Assembly: GCA_037833965.1 (NCBI GenBank)
Contig: AP031354.1
Location: 20,376,001-20,440,000 of the forward strand
From: Marchantia polymorpha subsp. ruderalis
Taxonomy: Eukaryota > Streptophyta > Marchantiopsida > Marchantiales > Marchantiaceae
Length of the DNA stretch: 64,000 nt
Direction of reading: 5' to 3'
Positions 20,701-31,908 of the stretch are shown in pieces. The position numbers were made by a program, and so were the translations under genes. A model generated the notes under the pieces. That model was not told where the DNA came from. It made no database searches and saw only the letters and a program-made list of their open reading frames with translations. Positions within the stretch are counted from its first letter, which is position 1; every line of letters begins with the position of its first letter.

Positions 20701-22489
20701 GTTGGTGACGGCTCCAATTTTGGCGAAACCGGATTGGGGTAAACCTTTCATTCTCTACACAGATGCATCAAATATTGCTGTAGGATGCACCTTGAGTCAA
20801 TTAGATGATGAAAAGCATGATCATCCAATTGCCTATGCTAGTAGACAAATGGTTCAAGCGGAGAAGAATTACTCAGTGACAGAGAGAGAGGCCTTAGCTG
20901 TAATCTTCTCACTTAAGAAGTTTCGACATTATTTGTTGGGTGGGAGATTCACTATAGTGACTGATCATAAGGCTTTGAAATACATTTTCAACAAGCCTAA
21001 TGCTGAAGGGAGGATAGCTAGATGGAAGCTACTACTAGCAGAGTTTGATTATACCATTGAGGATAGACCTGGAAAGAAGCTTGCTAATGCGGATTTGATG
21101 TCGAGAGCATATGATGATGGAGGAGATCAGTCAGTAGATGACACCTTTCCGGATGAGGACTTGCTAGTCATGGACACGGTGACAACAGTACCGGAGGAGT
21201 ACAAGGAAATTTGGGATTTCATCTCTAGAGGAGAGTTTCCTCAAGGAATGCATCAAAGGGAGAAAAATGCATTAGTGAAGAGATGTCAACCTTATATGAT
21301 CATGGAGAAGGTACTTTTTCATCAAGGAGCTGACGGACTTCTACGAAGGGCGGTTGGGAGAGGAGAGGCACTACAACTCATGAAGGAGTTTCATGATGGT
21401 GCAGTATGTGGAGGACATTTTGCGGGGAAGGTAACTGCCTTCAAAATTCTTGATGCTGGTTATCATTGGAAGGGTATTTTTAAGGATTGTGTGGAATATT
21501 GCAAAAGTTGTGATGTGTGTCAAGCTTTTGCTAAAAAGTCCATGAAAACCCCTCCTATGATTTCTGTACCAGTGTTAGGTCCTTTTGAAAAGTGGGGAAT
21601 AGATTTTGTAGGTCCTTTGAATCTTACTCCTCGAGGGAATAAGTTCATTGTGATAGCTACAGATTATCTTACGAAGTGGGTAGAGGCAAGACCACTTAAA
21701 TCTACTAATGAGAAGGAGGTTGGTAGATTTTTATATGAGAGAATCATTACTCGATTTGGTTGTCCATTGGAGTTAGTATCAGATAGAGGAGGAGAATTTG
21801 TGGGAAGTATGATTCAAGCCATGTTGGAGCACTTTTCCATCAAGGCTCGAGTAACCACTTCCTACAAACCTAACGCTAACGGGTTGGCGGAGCGGACCAA
21901 CTACACTTTGTGTATGATGTTGGCCAAGGATGCAGACATGGACAGGAGTAAACACAATTGGGACAAGAGGCTCCATGCTATCTTATGGGAGTATCGCACA
22001 ACATGGAAGACATCTACCGGATACTCACCTTTTCGGATGGTGTATGGAGTTGAGTCAAAACTTCCCATACAGTTTGACTTGACAACATTCACAACAATCC
22101 AGCAAAGGTTGAAGAAATCAAATGGAGCAGAAGCCATCAAGTCTCGCCAACAACAATTGATGGAGTTGGAGGAAGCTCGAGCATTAGCCATGGTACGAGT
22201 GGAGCGGGCTCAACAGTTGCAGAAGAAGTATCACGACAAACGAAGTGGAAACCAGAACTTGAAGCCGTTCAAGGAAGGTGATTGGGTGATGCTCTTTGAT
22301 GCAATTAGATACAAGAGAGCTAGGAAAAAGTTTCTTCCTAAGTATTTTGGACCTTTCATAGTTGAGAAGGTGTGGGGAAATTTCACTTATGACATCAAGG
22401 AGTTAGGAGGACGTCACTTCGATCGAGTCAACCACGACAAGTTGAAGTTATTCCATCGAAGATCAGATTCTTTCACTCCGAGGGCGTAG
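17717..22489 (+). CDS. gag-pol: D gag-pol polyprotein (1590 aa)
   Basis: One open frame with all retrotransposon domains. A gag capsid domain occupies about residues 5-120 (FYGRENEDVEAFVRDF, LKWYKEY). A variant knuckle CFSCGGPHFQRNC is near 270; it has three residues instead of four before His. The aspartic protease VLVDGGSA is near 470. RT has VSPIVIVKKKNGKLRVCVDY in pieces, MPFGLCNAPATFQRF and the catalytic FIDDF near 865. RNase H has YTDAS near 1014. Integrase has an HHCC zinc domain from 1226, then D in GIDFVG (~1295), D in VSDRGGEF (~1354) and E in NGLAERTN (~1390). No chromodomain. No frameshift or stop separates gag from pol, unlike A and B. Confidence 0.95.
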   Translation: MEMGKLPVFYGRENEDVEAFVRDFKRACIGNNERKKDEWAMLLPDFLEDSALKWYKEYKREHSEDDTWETLTENLIENFLPSESYEKLMCEVTFLKQGENEKVRTYVERTEKLESRFHVVLRKGGDEVDATMVGIRAMLMKNFVGGLRPEIRSKVRYEKPSSKAEAIRIAIRMEESLEDDDSSLVAREVAPPVVGRSIVSNPSTSSTIANPSVDFQNELKSITETLADLKINVVQLWEKRNQNVGGGSRGYGNYPPRGNPPSGNFAVSCFSCGGPHFQRNCPNPRQHDGVRHNNNAPATQQAKDKGVASIDVFPHQCTFEKGESSKSKVDILAHEKKRARFADESIFMEDTPSRSTRSSGVSQPRVPRKKLGMDDFSISSSQAKYDVVEDVGNQKANITVGQLIALNPAIRKELRGGLISTRTKKRKSKGKAHMTNVGVGVVDAAASEVCTHASKIEVRINGHDVSDVLVDGGSAVNAMSERLMQKLGMQPSRPSSIIVGMANKQKVRPLGVVDKVVVSVRGVQTLLSFQILKEASYDLLLGRPWLRAVRTTDRWHKGYLRIGPKNHRVKVPLTRGGESTTDSDRPTDEYWESESEESGSFSEVDTDISTSDQETSSEYSSDDNVQVQVIAAMELLPRPGVKKDPDKVEMSEEEVCRRLSTLRFGPKVTKEEKAKFLDIFRKYIHVFAFSYKDLKHVTLETHRIELEEKARPIRQKQRRINPPTALVVKEEIDKLKEAGFIYEVENSEWVSPIVIVKKKNGKLRVCVDYKKLNAVTKKDYYPLPFIDEILEEVAGHEWYSFGDGYSGYNQIQIALEDQLKTTFTTPWGTFAFRVMPFGLCNAPATFQRFMNRVFEPFIGKFVRDFIDDFCVYGRKADHFDHLIKILQRLEEAKASLNPEKCIFGCEEGLLLGHIISKNGIAVDPEKVTRIMELPFPATLTKLRQFLGMVGYYRRFILSFSNKAHALTNYMKKGVEYELIFKDEAAKKAFEVLKKALVTAPILAKPDWGKPFILYTDASNIAVGCTLSQLDDEKHDHPIAYASRQMVQAEKNYSVTEREALAVIFSLKKFRHYLLGGRFTIVTDHKALKYIFNKPNAEGRIARWKLLLAEFDYTIEDRPGKKLANADLMSRAYDDGGDQSVDDTFPDEDLLVMDTVTTVPEEYKEIWDFISRGEFPQGMHQREKNALVKRCQPYMIMEKVLFHQGADGLLRRAVGRGEALQLMKEFHDGAVCGGHFAGKVTAFKILDAGYHWKGIFKDCVEYCKSCDVCQAFAKKSMKTPPMISVPVLGPFEKWGIDFVGPLNLTPRGNKFIVIATDYLTKWVEARPLKSTNEKEVGRFLYERIITRFGCPLELVSDRGGEFVGSMIQAMLEHFSIKARVTTSYKPNANGLAERTNYTLCMMLAKDADMDRSKHNWDKRLHAILWEYRTTWKTSTGYSPFRMVYGVESKLPIQFDLTTFTTIQQRLKKSNGAEAIKSRQQQLMELEEARALAMVRVERAQQLQKKYHDKRSGNQNLKPFKEGDWVMLFDAIRYKRARKKFLPKYFGPFIVEKVWGNFTYDIKELGGRHFDRVNHDKLKLFHRRSDSFTPRA

Positions 22490-22512
22490 TGAAATCTTGG
22501 TCCGGGGGTAAA

Positions 22513-23373
22513 TGTAAGACCGGGTGTTGCACATATGTACTAAGTCTTAGAAGTGGTCAAGGGAATAAGGATGATTAGCCAAGGCATAGCTAAGACTAGC
22601 TAGTTATGACTAAACTAGTTAGTTATAACTAAGTTTATCTAGTCATGACTAAGTTTAGCTACAATGTCTATAGTTGGCGGAGTAATTAGCGGAGTTCTAG
22701 AAGAATGGAGTGAGCACTTCTATTTTGTCTTTTACAAGGAGTGAGCACTTCTATTTTGTCTTATACAAAAGTTCTAGATTCCAAGGGATTAGATATTTGA
22801 CTAGAAGCTTGGATTTGATTGGTTTGACTAAATGTATGAAAGATGATTGGCTAGACTAAGTCTAATGTTGACTTAGTGGCTAGGAAGCTTGTAGAAGTTT
22901 AAAAGCTTCCAATGGCATGTCGCCACCTCAACCTTGGATTCCGGAAGCTTCTAGAAGGTTTAGGTAGGCCAATGGCATGTTGCCACGTAGAGAAGGTTAG
23001 TCAAACTTACCTAGGTAAAAGTAAGTTAGGAGAAATTACCACATGTTACTATGGTAACTTCTCAAGTAGTATAAATAGAGAGGTAGAGTAGCACCTCTCA
23101 AGCAAGTTTGGAGAGTCATGTGTGAGGACTTGTTTCAATAATGAAGGAGTGAAGTTTTCGAGTATCTTGGAGTATCGACGTGTGTTTGCGTTTATGTGAA
23201 GAGGGTGATGTGAGGAGAGTTTGTGTGTGTGAGTTGGAGTGATACATGAGAGTTTGTGAGAGAAGGTGTTTGTGACATGAGTGAGAGTATGAATCCTAGT
23301 CTTCTAGAACCATGATGCGCTACCACAAAGCCATCAGAGGTAGACCTGAGTGAGAGTCAGCCCGGAGGTTGCA
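22513..23373 (+). mobile_element. D 3' LTR (861 bp)
   Basis: Same length and, by eye, same sequence as the 5' LTR. It is preceded by a short purine-rich CCGGGGGTAAA and followed by the GTTC target duplication. TATA box at 23070-23077. No gene. Confidence 0.95.
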
Positions 23374-23374
23374 G

Positions 23375-25000
23375 TTCCAACGTAGGAAGGGGAAGGAGCC
23401 GGCGGAAGAGCCGCCTACGAGACACCGGCCCTCGGGGCCAGACCCTCCGGCGCACCACGCGCCGCAATTTGCGCCTTCGGCGCCAGGGCCTTCGAGCCGA
23501 GGAGATACGAGCAGGGAGCGTGCGAAGGCCGCACCATCGGCGGGTAGTCCGCCGATAGATGCGCCTTCGGCGGTAGGGCCTATAGGCCAAGGGACATCGG
23601 GCGAGCGGCCCCCGGCCATGTCGCCTTTGGCGATGGATGTCCGCGGCGCTACGCCTGCGGCGGACAAGGCGCCGGCATTTGCGCCTGCGCACAGGCCAAG
23701 CACAGCCCCCACGGACCGATCAAGGGAGCAGCAACAGACGGAGGAGCGGAGTGACTGTCCGCGGGATGAAATTTCGATGCGCGATGCGCAATCAAACCCC
23801 GCGCAGCCACCCTCCGCTCGATCGCCTTCGGCGGCGGGCGTCGGCGGCAGAGAGGACACGGTAGACGACCAACAAGCGAGCGGCGGGGATGCTGCACGGG
23901 CACATTCGCCTACCGCCTTAGACATTTTGGCGAAGAGCAGCGAGGCTGCAGCCGTGCCTTCGCAGGCAGCACACGTCGACGACGTGCAGCCCCACTCGGG
24001 TCAGTCGCCGACGCAATCAATGGCGACTGAAATTCTCCACTCGGATGATGACGACGGAGGCTCCACCGAAGAAATGTCAGGAGCAGAGGACACCGAGGAG
24101 GAGGAGGAGGAAATTGTTGGAGCGCCGGCGGCGGCGCTCTCTGAGCAGGTGATTCCGTTGCTGAGGTACTTGGATCGCAAGGTCGATAAATACGCCGACC
24201 CACTTCAGCCGGGATCTTACATCGAGTTAGTGCGCAGGCGAACTCGCACTAAAGTCCACACCAGCAAGCTGTTAGCTAGAGTGGACCAGGAGTTGAGGGA
24301 ATTGAAGGAGAAGCATGCATGCTTGTGGGGTCAGTATAAACTTAATCAGAAATTCTACAAGTACTCCGAGAAGGTGAGGGATGAGAAACTGGATGAGCTC
24401 ACCAAGGAGCAGGTGAAGGTCAAGGAAGCACTAATTTCTGAGCAGGCCTAGAATCGGATTTTGTCAGAGGAGCTCGTGCGACAGACGCGGTTGTTGGAAC
24501 AATGTCAGCTCGCACGGCAGGCGGATGAGGAGTTAATCCGCAGGTTACAGTCAGAGTGTGGCGAATTGAGAGCGCAACGTGCTGAGGCCGAATCGCAATT
24601 AGTGATAATTGAAGAGGATCGCAGGAAAGAGGCAGATCGCACGAAGGTGGAGACGGCGAGGCGTGTCGCCCACTGTCTCAAGGACTACGCCCACTGGGAA
24701 GTGAAGGCGCAGGAGAAACTCACACTGCGTGAGTTTGAACTTCGCGCAGCCGGGTTGTTGTCAGGCGACAGTAGGAGTCGGCGGAAGGTAGCAAAGAAGC
24801 TCGATGCTTTTCTGTCCAAGGCGCAGGATACTATGTCCGCCCTCGAAGTGGAGGTGTCCGCGGCGTTGCAACGATTGGGACTGCGCAGTCGAGCGGAAGA
24901 TTGGCAGGGTAGGGGGTTAGTGCGCGGCAGTCCGCCGCGCAGGAGACGTAGCACAGGTTCCGCGGAGTGTAGTGTAGCGTGGTTCCGTGCAGGCGTGTAG
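23375..25000 (+). pseudogene. LTR-encoded coiled-coil protein, C-terminal part (B 5' LTR)
   Basis: Continues the low-complexity region (PAEEPPTRHRP, repeated PSA motifs), then the acidic segment, LLRYLDRK and the coiled coil. It contains one nonsense codon, TAG at 24449-24451, where G has CAG (SEQAQNRI), a C to T change. Beyond it the frame continues to the normal end with HWEVKAQEKLTLREFELRAA and a basic tail. The start codon of this segment is only apparent, because the ORF began before D. It shares the end STGSAECS with G. Confidence 0.65.
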
Positions 25001-25036
25001 CGTAGTGCAGTGTAGTGCTAGTTAGGACTTAGAAGG

Positions 25037-25065
25037 TATAAAATAGTTCCAGGCGTTCTGCCTGG
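25037..25065 (+). promoter_or_regulatory. B LTR core promoter: TATA box and hairpin
   Basis: TATAAAA (25037-25043) followed by CCAGGC-GTTCT-GCCTGG (25049-25065). It is 37 bp after the stop of the LTR ORF and drives the genomic RNA. Confidence 0.7.
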
Positions 25066-26015
25066 GGTTCTTTCCCAAACTCAGAAGTTTAGATCAGGAA
25101 CCCATTTCCTTTGCGTGTTTGTGTCCTTGAGTTCTGTCACCACGCACGAGGAGTTACAACTTAGCGTTCCGCATTTTGTAACTGAAGGCCTTCGGTCGAA
25201 TGTTCAGAGCTAGTACATTGGTTAGAGACTTGAGTAGTTCGGAACTGCACCTGCGGGTGACTGCCGATGCTCAGAGCCAGTGACTAGTTAGATACTTGAA
25301 CAGTTTCGCCCCTACACCTTCGAGTGTTTCTTTCTGATTGTACTCCTTTGGGATTTTTCCCCTGAATGCCAAAGTGAAGTTTTGCTACTTCGTGTAAGCC
25401 TTGGTTGTAAATTCAGGTTACGCTGCAGAAGGTGCCTTGAGGGTAACCCCTGTAGTATTTCTGGGAATGACAAGTGCCTGAGAATTCAAACTCTTCAATA
25501 GACTGTTGTTGTGTTACTGGAATGTTTCTCAGTGAGTCCTTCAGTGCGGACCTGTGTTCTCTGCGCGTTTTGTGAGTTGAGAGTGTTGTTCACCGCGTAT
25601 GAGTGACTTCGATCCGAAGTAGGCAGTCCAAACCGGGTTTCCTACACTAGCAGCAAGCTAGTGGAAGTGTTGTAAAAGCCGGAGTTGGAAGTCACTACCC
25701 GCAGCTTCGCCGAGTGTGCTCGCGAGAGACTTTTTCCCCTGAAATCTTGAGTAGAGGTCCTAACGGATCTCTGGGTTGTGTTTCTGTAGTTTCAGGTGTG
25801 TGTGTGTGTGTGTGTTTTACGCTGCACTGTGCGACCTCCGAGTGCGCTCCGAGTGGACACTTGCAGTATTTCTGGGAGTGACAGTTGCTTGAGAATTCAA
25901 ACTCCTCAATAGTCTGTTAAAACGTGACACTTTGTACCCTGTGTGTTCCTCTGTCCCTGTGGGTTCGACCTTTCTACCACTATATTGCAGTTTTAGCCTT
26001 TAGTGGGTTATTACA

Positions 26016-26058
26016 TAAGAAGCCGACAACTTCTTTTTGGCGCCGCTGCCGAGGACAG
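26016..26058 (+). promoter_or_regulatory. B 22-nt spacer and primer-binding site
   Basis: After the LTR end come 22 nt (26016-26037) nearly identical to those of A, then TGGCGCCGCTGCCGAGGAC (26038-). The PBS is complementary to plant tRNA-Asp (3' end CCGGCAACGGCGCCA, recalled) except for one or two positions. The 22-nt gap is long; usually 0-5 nt separate LTR and PBS. Confidence 0.7.
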
Positions 26059-26090
26059 TTGCGTCAACACCGGGGTTTTTACGAGCAGCC

Positions 26091-26132
26091 ATGCTCAGTG
26101 AATGTCGACGGGAGCTAGCGGGAGCAACCTAA
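26091..26132 (+). CDS. Short upstream ORF overlapping B gag (13 aa)
   Basis: An ATG 11 nt before the gag ATG, in another frame, opens a 13-codon ORF that overlaps the gag start. A has an ATG at the same distance and an ORF of the same length (35670-35711). It may tune gag initiation by leaky scanning. Confidence 0.35.
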   Translation: MLSECRRELAGAT

Positions 26133-28936
26133 GTGCTAGAGCTGTCCGCAGGTTCCGACGAGATTCAGAGAAGGCCGTGGAAGAGACACGGCGTCAAAAC
26201 AAGAAAACACCAAAAAGAGTACCTAAGCCTAGTTCGGCCGACATCCTTGGGGAACCTACCCCCGGCGACTCGGAACCAAACTTGGTGCTTATAGTTCTAC
26301 TAGATATTCCTTGCACGGACCCTCCTTGTGATTTAGAAACGACCGCCCGAGGACCGTCGACAGACACACCGATGGCGGACGGACAAGCCAATGTGCGGCT
26401 ACCTCAGCCGATCACTAAACATTCCTACCCAAAGTATAAAGGGAGTGGGGATGACGACGATGCAGATTCATACATCAAGTTGTTCGAATCGGTGTCTATT
26501 GCCAATCGCGAGATTGCAGACGACGACCGACTAAGGATCTTTCCAAGCCTTCTGCGGAAGAAAGCGAGGAGTTGGTACAATCACGAGAGCATCGACCCGA
26601 CTGGGTTGACAACATGGGCCCAGCTGAAGGAGAAGTTCCTTCGCCGTTTCCGTGAGCTCGGCTACGACAGTCGGGTATTGACAAAGTTACGTAATTTGCA
26701 GCGAGAGAAGAAGGAGAGTCTGCGTGACTACACTGAGAGATTTCTGGACCTCCTTGACAGAATACCGAAAACAGGACCAGGGTCCCCTTTCTCGGTACAA
26801 CAAGCTGTGGATTGGTACGTGACCGGTTTAACTCGGGAGATGGAGACTTTTTGCCGACGCAGCAAGTGCGACACTATTGAGGATGTGATTGCATCGGCAG
26901 AAGCCTTCGAAACTTCCACTCTCAACCGAAGAGGGAGAGAGAGACGGGAGTCAAAGGAGCGAAAACCGAAGGGAGGGCGAAGACGACGTAGAGGTACAAC
27001 TCCGTCATCGGAGGAATAGTCTTCGGACGAGAACCGTTCCTCATCCGAAGAAGAGGAAACCTCATCGTCGGAGGAGGAGAAGAAGAGGAAGAAGCATGGG
27101 GCAGCGAAGAAGAAGGGCACCCGACGAGTGACTACGGACAGAGCACCGGGAGACATAGCCTCGAAGATGGAGACCCTCGTGAAGGACTTCGCCGACCTCA
27201 AGGTTCAAGTGGTAGGCGGGCATGATCGCCGAAAATCACCCGGGAGGGTGCGAGCGAACTTATGGTGTACGACGTGCGGAGCGGTGGGACATGCAAACAC
27301 CGAGTGCCTTACCACCCGTCCGTCATATCCAGTCAACGCAGTAGAGTGGGCACAACCGTACTATGGAGAGCACCCTCAGTACTATGGAGAGGCTAGCGAA
27401 GAGACAGCCTACGCCGTCCAGTCGGTTCCCACCCCTACTGCAGTTTCAGCAATGCAAGTCCCACGATATCATCCGGTGGATCGGGCCACTACAGTACCCG
27501 TGAGGCGGAGAGCACCTCCAGGGACGTTTGACCCACCGCCACCGCGAGCTTGTTATAACTGCGGGGAAGTTGGACACTTCTCACCGCAGTGTCCCCATCC
27601 AAAAAGGCGAAACGATTATGTTCCGACATGTAGTAATTGCAAGAAGACCGGGCATACTGCGCCAGAGTGTGATCAGCCACCAGTTCCTCGGCCAGCGGTA
27701 CGATTTGTGAACCCTCCTGCCAAGGAGGACGTCCAAGTTAACCAGGTCGAAGTAGGTTCAGACGGGGATGACGAAGACGAAGAATGGCCGGCGGAAGAGG
27801 TTATGTGCGCACGGGTCGAAACTCGTAGTTCCAAGAAATCGAAGGAGCAAGAGCGTGACACTCGCAAGCACGAACGGAGAACCGACGACCGGACGGGAAA
27901 AGGGAAGGAGAAGACATCCAGCAAGTCCGACTTGCGACCTGCACGGAAGTCTTCGGTTACGCGAGAGGCACCAGCAGTGCGCCCCCAGACAGCAGTCGAG
28001 GATGAGCCGGTACGCTTGCTGAAACGGGACTATGCTCCGGATATCCGCAACGAGGTAACCAACCTGTTGAAGGAAGCGATCCGCACTCAAAAGGGCCCAC
28101 CGCGGCCAGACTTGCCATCCTTCCTTGGGGCAAAGTTGGCAGCCACCGTGGAACCTCGCAGAGCGTCGCCGCCGGCCCCGATGACCCAACGCGCCCACTA
28201 TGACTTGGTCGAAGATCTCGGGAGTCGGAAAGTGAACATCACGTTCAAGCAGCTCCTGGAGGACAACAAGACGTATAGAAGAATGTTGATGCTTTCGCTA
28301 CGACGTCCGCGGAAGCCGCGCGCATCCACATCCTCTCAAGTATATCAAGTGGAGAGCGAAGACCAAGGGCCACCAGAGATCGATGTGGAAATAGCAGGGT
28401 GTTGTGTACGCAGGGTACCAATCGACTCTGGATCAGGAGTCAACATAATGACGGAGGATACCGCGAGAGCCTTGGGGTTCAGTCAATACGAACCCTCGAA
28501 GCGTGTGTTGAGATTAGCGGATCAGACGCGGAGAATGCCTGCAGGTATGCTGCGCAATGTCAAAACAATCATCGGTGGTGCGGACTTTCGGTTGACGTAT
28601 ATCATCCTTCAACCGATGATGAAGCAGGGCTATGACGTTCTGCTCGGGCGACCATGGCTATATGGCGCACAAGTCAGATGTGATTGGCGAAGGCATCGCC
28701 TTAAGTTTCCCCATCCTTCGGAACCGACCAAGACCATTACGGTGCCCTGGAATAGGGTCAGACACGAAGGAGAGACCCCATCGACAAGTGCAGGTTACAC
28801 ATCGTGCGGGGACAGTGAGTCAACCGCGCGATCGGATTCCAGTGGTACCGAATCCGATTATTTCGTGGGATTCATTGCCTGCTGTTCGGTAGGAGAAGAA
28901 GAAGAGCCGGAAGCTATTCCGCCGGAAGACGAATAG
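26102..28936 (+). pseudogene. gag: B gag-protease, with one nonsense codon
   Basis: Starts MSTGASGSNLSARA, like A. It has a capsid-type domain (SYPKYKGSGDDDDADSYIKLFESV start, SWYNHES, GYDSRVLTKLRNL), a Ser/Glu-rich linker, three CCHC knuckles (CTTCGAVGHANTEC, CYNCGEVGHFSPQC, CSNCKKTGHTAPEC), the NITFKQLLEDNKTYRRM pre-protease motif and the protease centre IDSGSG. The frame is interrupted by TAG at 27017-27019 in the Ser/Glu linker, where the sister copy H has TCG, so this is a private null mutation. It ends at the conserved TAG 28934-28936. Confidence 0.9.
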
Positions 28937-28942
28937 CAATTA
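28934..28942 (+). promoter_or_regulatory. Candidate stop-codon readthrough signal, B (UAG CAA UUA)
   Basis: The stop between protease and RT is TAG followed by CAATTA, the same hexamer as the tobacco mosaic virus readthrough site and a match to the consensus CAR-YYA. RT continues in the same frame without another stop. The signal is conserved in H and, as CAACTA, in A. Confidence 0.75.
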
Positions 28943-30720
28943 ACGGTGGGACTGGGAAGGAGTGAGACGAGTCACACCGAGGGCATTGTCGACCCTAGTG
29001 ACTGTCACGAAGTACAACTCAGTCCCGACAAGTGCTTGAAGGTATCAAGCACAGTGGGAGGAGACGAGCTAAGGAAAGTACAGGCATTCCTTAGCCATTA
29101 TGTCGACGTCTTCGCCTGGAAGATCGAAGACATGAAGGGGATACCTGCACGGTATGGGGAACACCGTATCGATTTACTGGACGACTCAGTACCCATACGA
29201 CAGCGCCAGTATCGCCTCAACCCAAAATACTCCTTGCTAGTTAAGGAGGAGATAGATAAGTACTTGAGTGCTGGTATTATTTACCCAGTGCTCAGCAGTG
29301 AGTGGGTGTCGCCGATTGTTATCGTACCCAAGAAGTTGAAGGGTAAGATACGAGTGTGTCAGGATTTCCGGAAGTTGAATGCAGCAACACGCAAGGATCA
29401 TCACCCGTTGCCGTTCACGGATGCCATTCTAGACCATGTCGCAGGACATGAATGCTATAGCTTCCTGGACGGGTTCTCAGGTTACAATCAGGTGTCTATC
29501 CGGGAACAGGACAAGGATAAAACTACGTTCACAACCGACTGGGGAACTTACGCATACCACAAGATGCCCTTCGGTCTGTGCAACGCGCCTGCCACCTTTC
29601 AACGGATGATGACCAATATCTTCCAGGAGCAACTGAGGAAGTTCCTGGAAATATTCATAGATGACTTCTGTGTCTTTGGGAAGCGGTCTGAACACCTAAG
29701 TCACTTGAAGCAGACCTTCGATAAATGTAGAGAGAGCAGTTTATCGCTGCATCCCGAGAAGTGCTTTTTCTTTATGACTAGTGGGATCTTGTTGGGTCAT
29801 CGGGTCTCGGCAGACGGCATTGCGGTGGACATCGAGAAGGTCAAGGTTATACTCGAGCTTGAGCCACCCACGAATCTAAGAGAGCTGCGAGCATTCCTGG
29901 GTCATGTGGGCTACTACCGAAGATTCATACACCTGTATGCAATACTGGCGGCGGACCTGACCAAGTTGTTGAAGAAGGACGAGCCTTATGCCTGGGGTGC
30001 GAACCAGCAGTCAGCATTTGAGGCTCTTAAAGCGAAACTCACGACTGCTCCCGTGCTAAGGAGTCCAGACTGGAATCGACCATTCCATGTTTACGTTGAC
30101 ACATCTGCATTCGCCATTGGTGTAGTACTGAGTCAAAAGGATGACAACAAAAAGGACTACCCGATCTATTTCGCGAGCCGACAGCTGTCTCTAGCAGAGC
30201 GGAAGTACACCACGACGGAGAGAGAAGCGTTGGGGATGGTGTACTCCTGTAAAAAGTTCCGTCACTACCTAATCTGCTACGAGTTTGTGTTCCATGTGGA
30301 CCACTACGCATTGCAACACCTAGTCAGGAAAGCCGACCTGTCCGGTCGGATCGCCAGGTGGGTGTTGTTGCTACAAGAGTTCACCTACACAGTCCAGACC
30401 AGGAAAGGGGTGCACCACGAAAATGCGGATTACTTGTCCCGATTATGGACCCAGCCGACAGAGGAGGAATTGGTGGACGATTTTCCAGATGAAGAGTTAT
30501 TTCAGTTGTCTGCGGGGCATGAGTCCCGCTATGCCGACCTGTATCGATATCTGCTAACCCTCCAGTGTCCCGTAGGCATGGATTTGGAACAGCGAACTGT
30601 CTTTATTCATAAGGCAGGCCCGTACCAAATCCAGCAGGGGGTTTTGTTCAAGAAGATGGCAGATGAGCGCTTATGCAGATGCCTGGAGGAATCAGAGGTA
30701 CCAAGAATAGTGAGTGCGAT
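28937..30720 (+). pseudogene. pol: B RT-RNase H, interrupted by the A array
   Basis: Continues gag-PR after the UAG: QLTVGLGRSE, then RT with WVSPIVIVPKKL, VCQDFRKLNAATRKDHHPLPF, GYNQVSI, MPFGLCNAPATFQRMM and catalytic FIDDFCVFG. RNase H follows with VYVDTSAFAIG, TTEREALGMVYS and VDHYALQHL. It stops after CLEESEVPRIVSAI at 30720, where the A LTR begins. The missing integrase resumes near 56957. In A the same position reads on into the integrase zinc domain. Confidence 0.92.
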
Positions 30721-31908
30721 TGTGGTAACACACTTTTTGTTTTTTTTTGCAGAATTTAAACAATTTTAGAAAACTAGTACCAAAGCAGTGTTTGTAGCTA
30801 GAGAAGGGTACGCTAAATAGAGTGGATTGATGAGATCGTCACGAGGGCACAAAGAATCACGTAGTCGGATGTACCAACGCCAACGTCTTCGGCGCCTTCG
30901 GCAAAAGCTCCTTTTTGAGGTGTCTCTACTCACGCGCCTCTAGCGTATAAGGAAGCTACGCTTCCGGCGCAGACACCTCAGGAGGAGGTTTTGCTAAAGA
31001 CGTCAGGAGAAGGGCCCGGACCTCTAAAGGCATCCGACCATGAGTGCGCCTTCGGCGAAGCGCCGCTAGCGCGGAAAGGGAAAAACCTTCATAACAATCG
31101 GGATACACGGTAGATCCAGTTGGTTGAAGTTGCCTTAGAAAGAGCGCGGGACACTCGTTCTAACGAGTCCAAGAGCGTCGGAGATGGACCAGGAATGGAG
31201 AAGTTATGAGCGTCGGAAAACTCGTAGCCGGACATGCGCCGTTCGCGCTAGGGTTCACAGCCGGAAAGGATTCCCGTACGCCCTCGGCGATGCGCCTTCG
31301 GTGGAATCACGCGCTCATAGGAGGAAACCCACTCAGAGTCGGAAGCGCCTTTGGCGGCGGTCCATGGAAGGAAAGCGCCGGTCGGATGTACGTCTCCGAC
31401 GTGGCGCTGACAGCCGGATGCGCTGGCATGAGTTGCGCTGGCGGAAATGCGCCGGCAGCAACGGACGAGGCATAAAGGACAAAATAGGCGGTACGACTGC
31501 GCGCCGGCGTAATTCGATCCGACTGGATGTGCGCCTCCAGCAAGGCGCCGACGGATAATGAACGCACCAGCGGCGACACGCCTCCGGAGAAGGGTGGGTT
31601 AGGAAAAGACAACAGGGTCGACGTATACCCTGCAGCGGACTCGAGTCCGGAAGGTGGCGGCGGCGGGAGAATTCAACGTTTAAGCATGCGAATGCGCGCA
31701 ATGCGGAGACGTGAATTCGCGCATGCAAAGGGCGAACCGTTAAGCCGTATAGCCGACTGCGTACGTTGCAACCAGTAAGAACGTTGGACGTTCTTGAAAT
31801 CGGAGAAGAAAAGACTGCACTCCAGTCTCATTCTCTCATTCTTGGCTTTGCGATTTCCAGTTCCAAGATAACGCGCAAGGGCGGAGCGACCTGCAGTGAG
31901 AGTAGAGA

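Larger units (their letters stand above)
15521..23373 (+). mobile_element. Element D: complete, apparently intact Ty3/gypsy retrotransposon
   Basis: 7853 bp, with two 861-bp LTRs (15521-16381 and 22513-23373) in which I see no difference. It is flanked by GTTC on both sides (15517-15520 and 23374-23377), a 4-bp target duplication. The PBS follows the 5' LTR after 4 nt. It contains one uninterrupted 1590-codon gag-pol and an extra upstream ORF with zinc knuckles. Base composition is more AT-rich than in A and B. Identical LTRs mean a recent insertion, and the element may still be competent. Confidence 0.95.
23374..26015 (+). mobile_element. B 5' LTR, right part
   Basis: Resumes the B LTR after D. 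It holds the C-terminal half of the LTR ORF (to 25000), the TATA box and hairpin (25037-25065), a GT microsatellite (25796-25816) and the end GGTTATTACA. 25001-26015 is U3 end, R and U5 and has no gene. Confidence 0.9.

Noticed and set aside
27017-27019. TAG inside B gag as a second recoding site
   Set aside because: The following codons (TCT TCG) do not fit CAR-YYA, and H has TCG at this position and A has no stop in the corresponding linker.
31184-31778. Several ORFs of 80-130 codons in the first kilobase of the A LTR, repeated at 41.85 and 52.5 kb
   Set aside because: They recur only because the LTR recurs, overlap each other on both strands, have no conserved counterpart in B and show no family motif.
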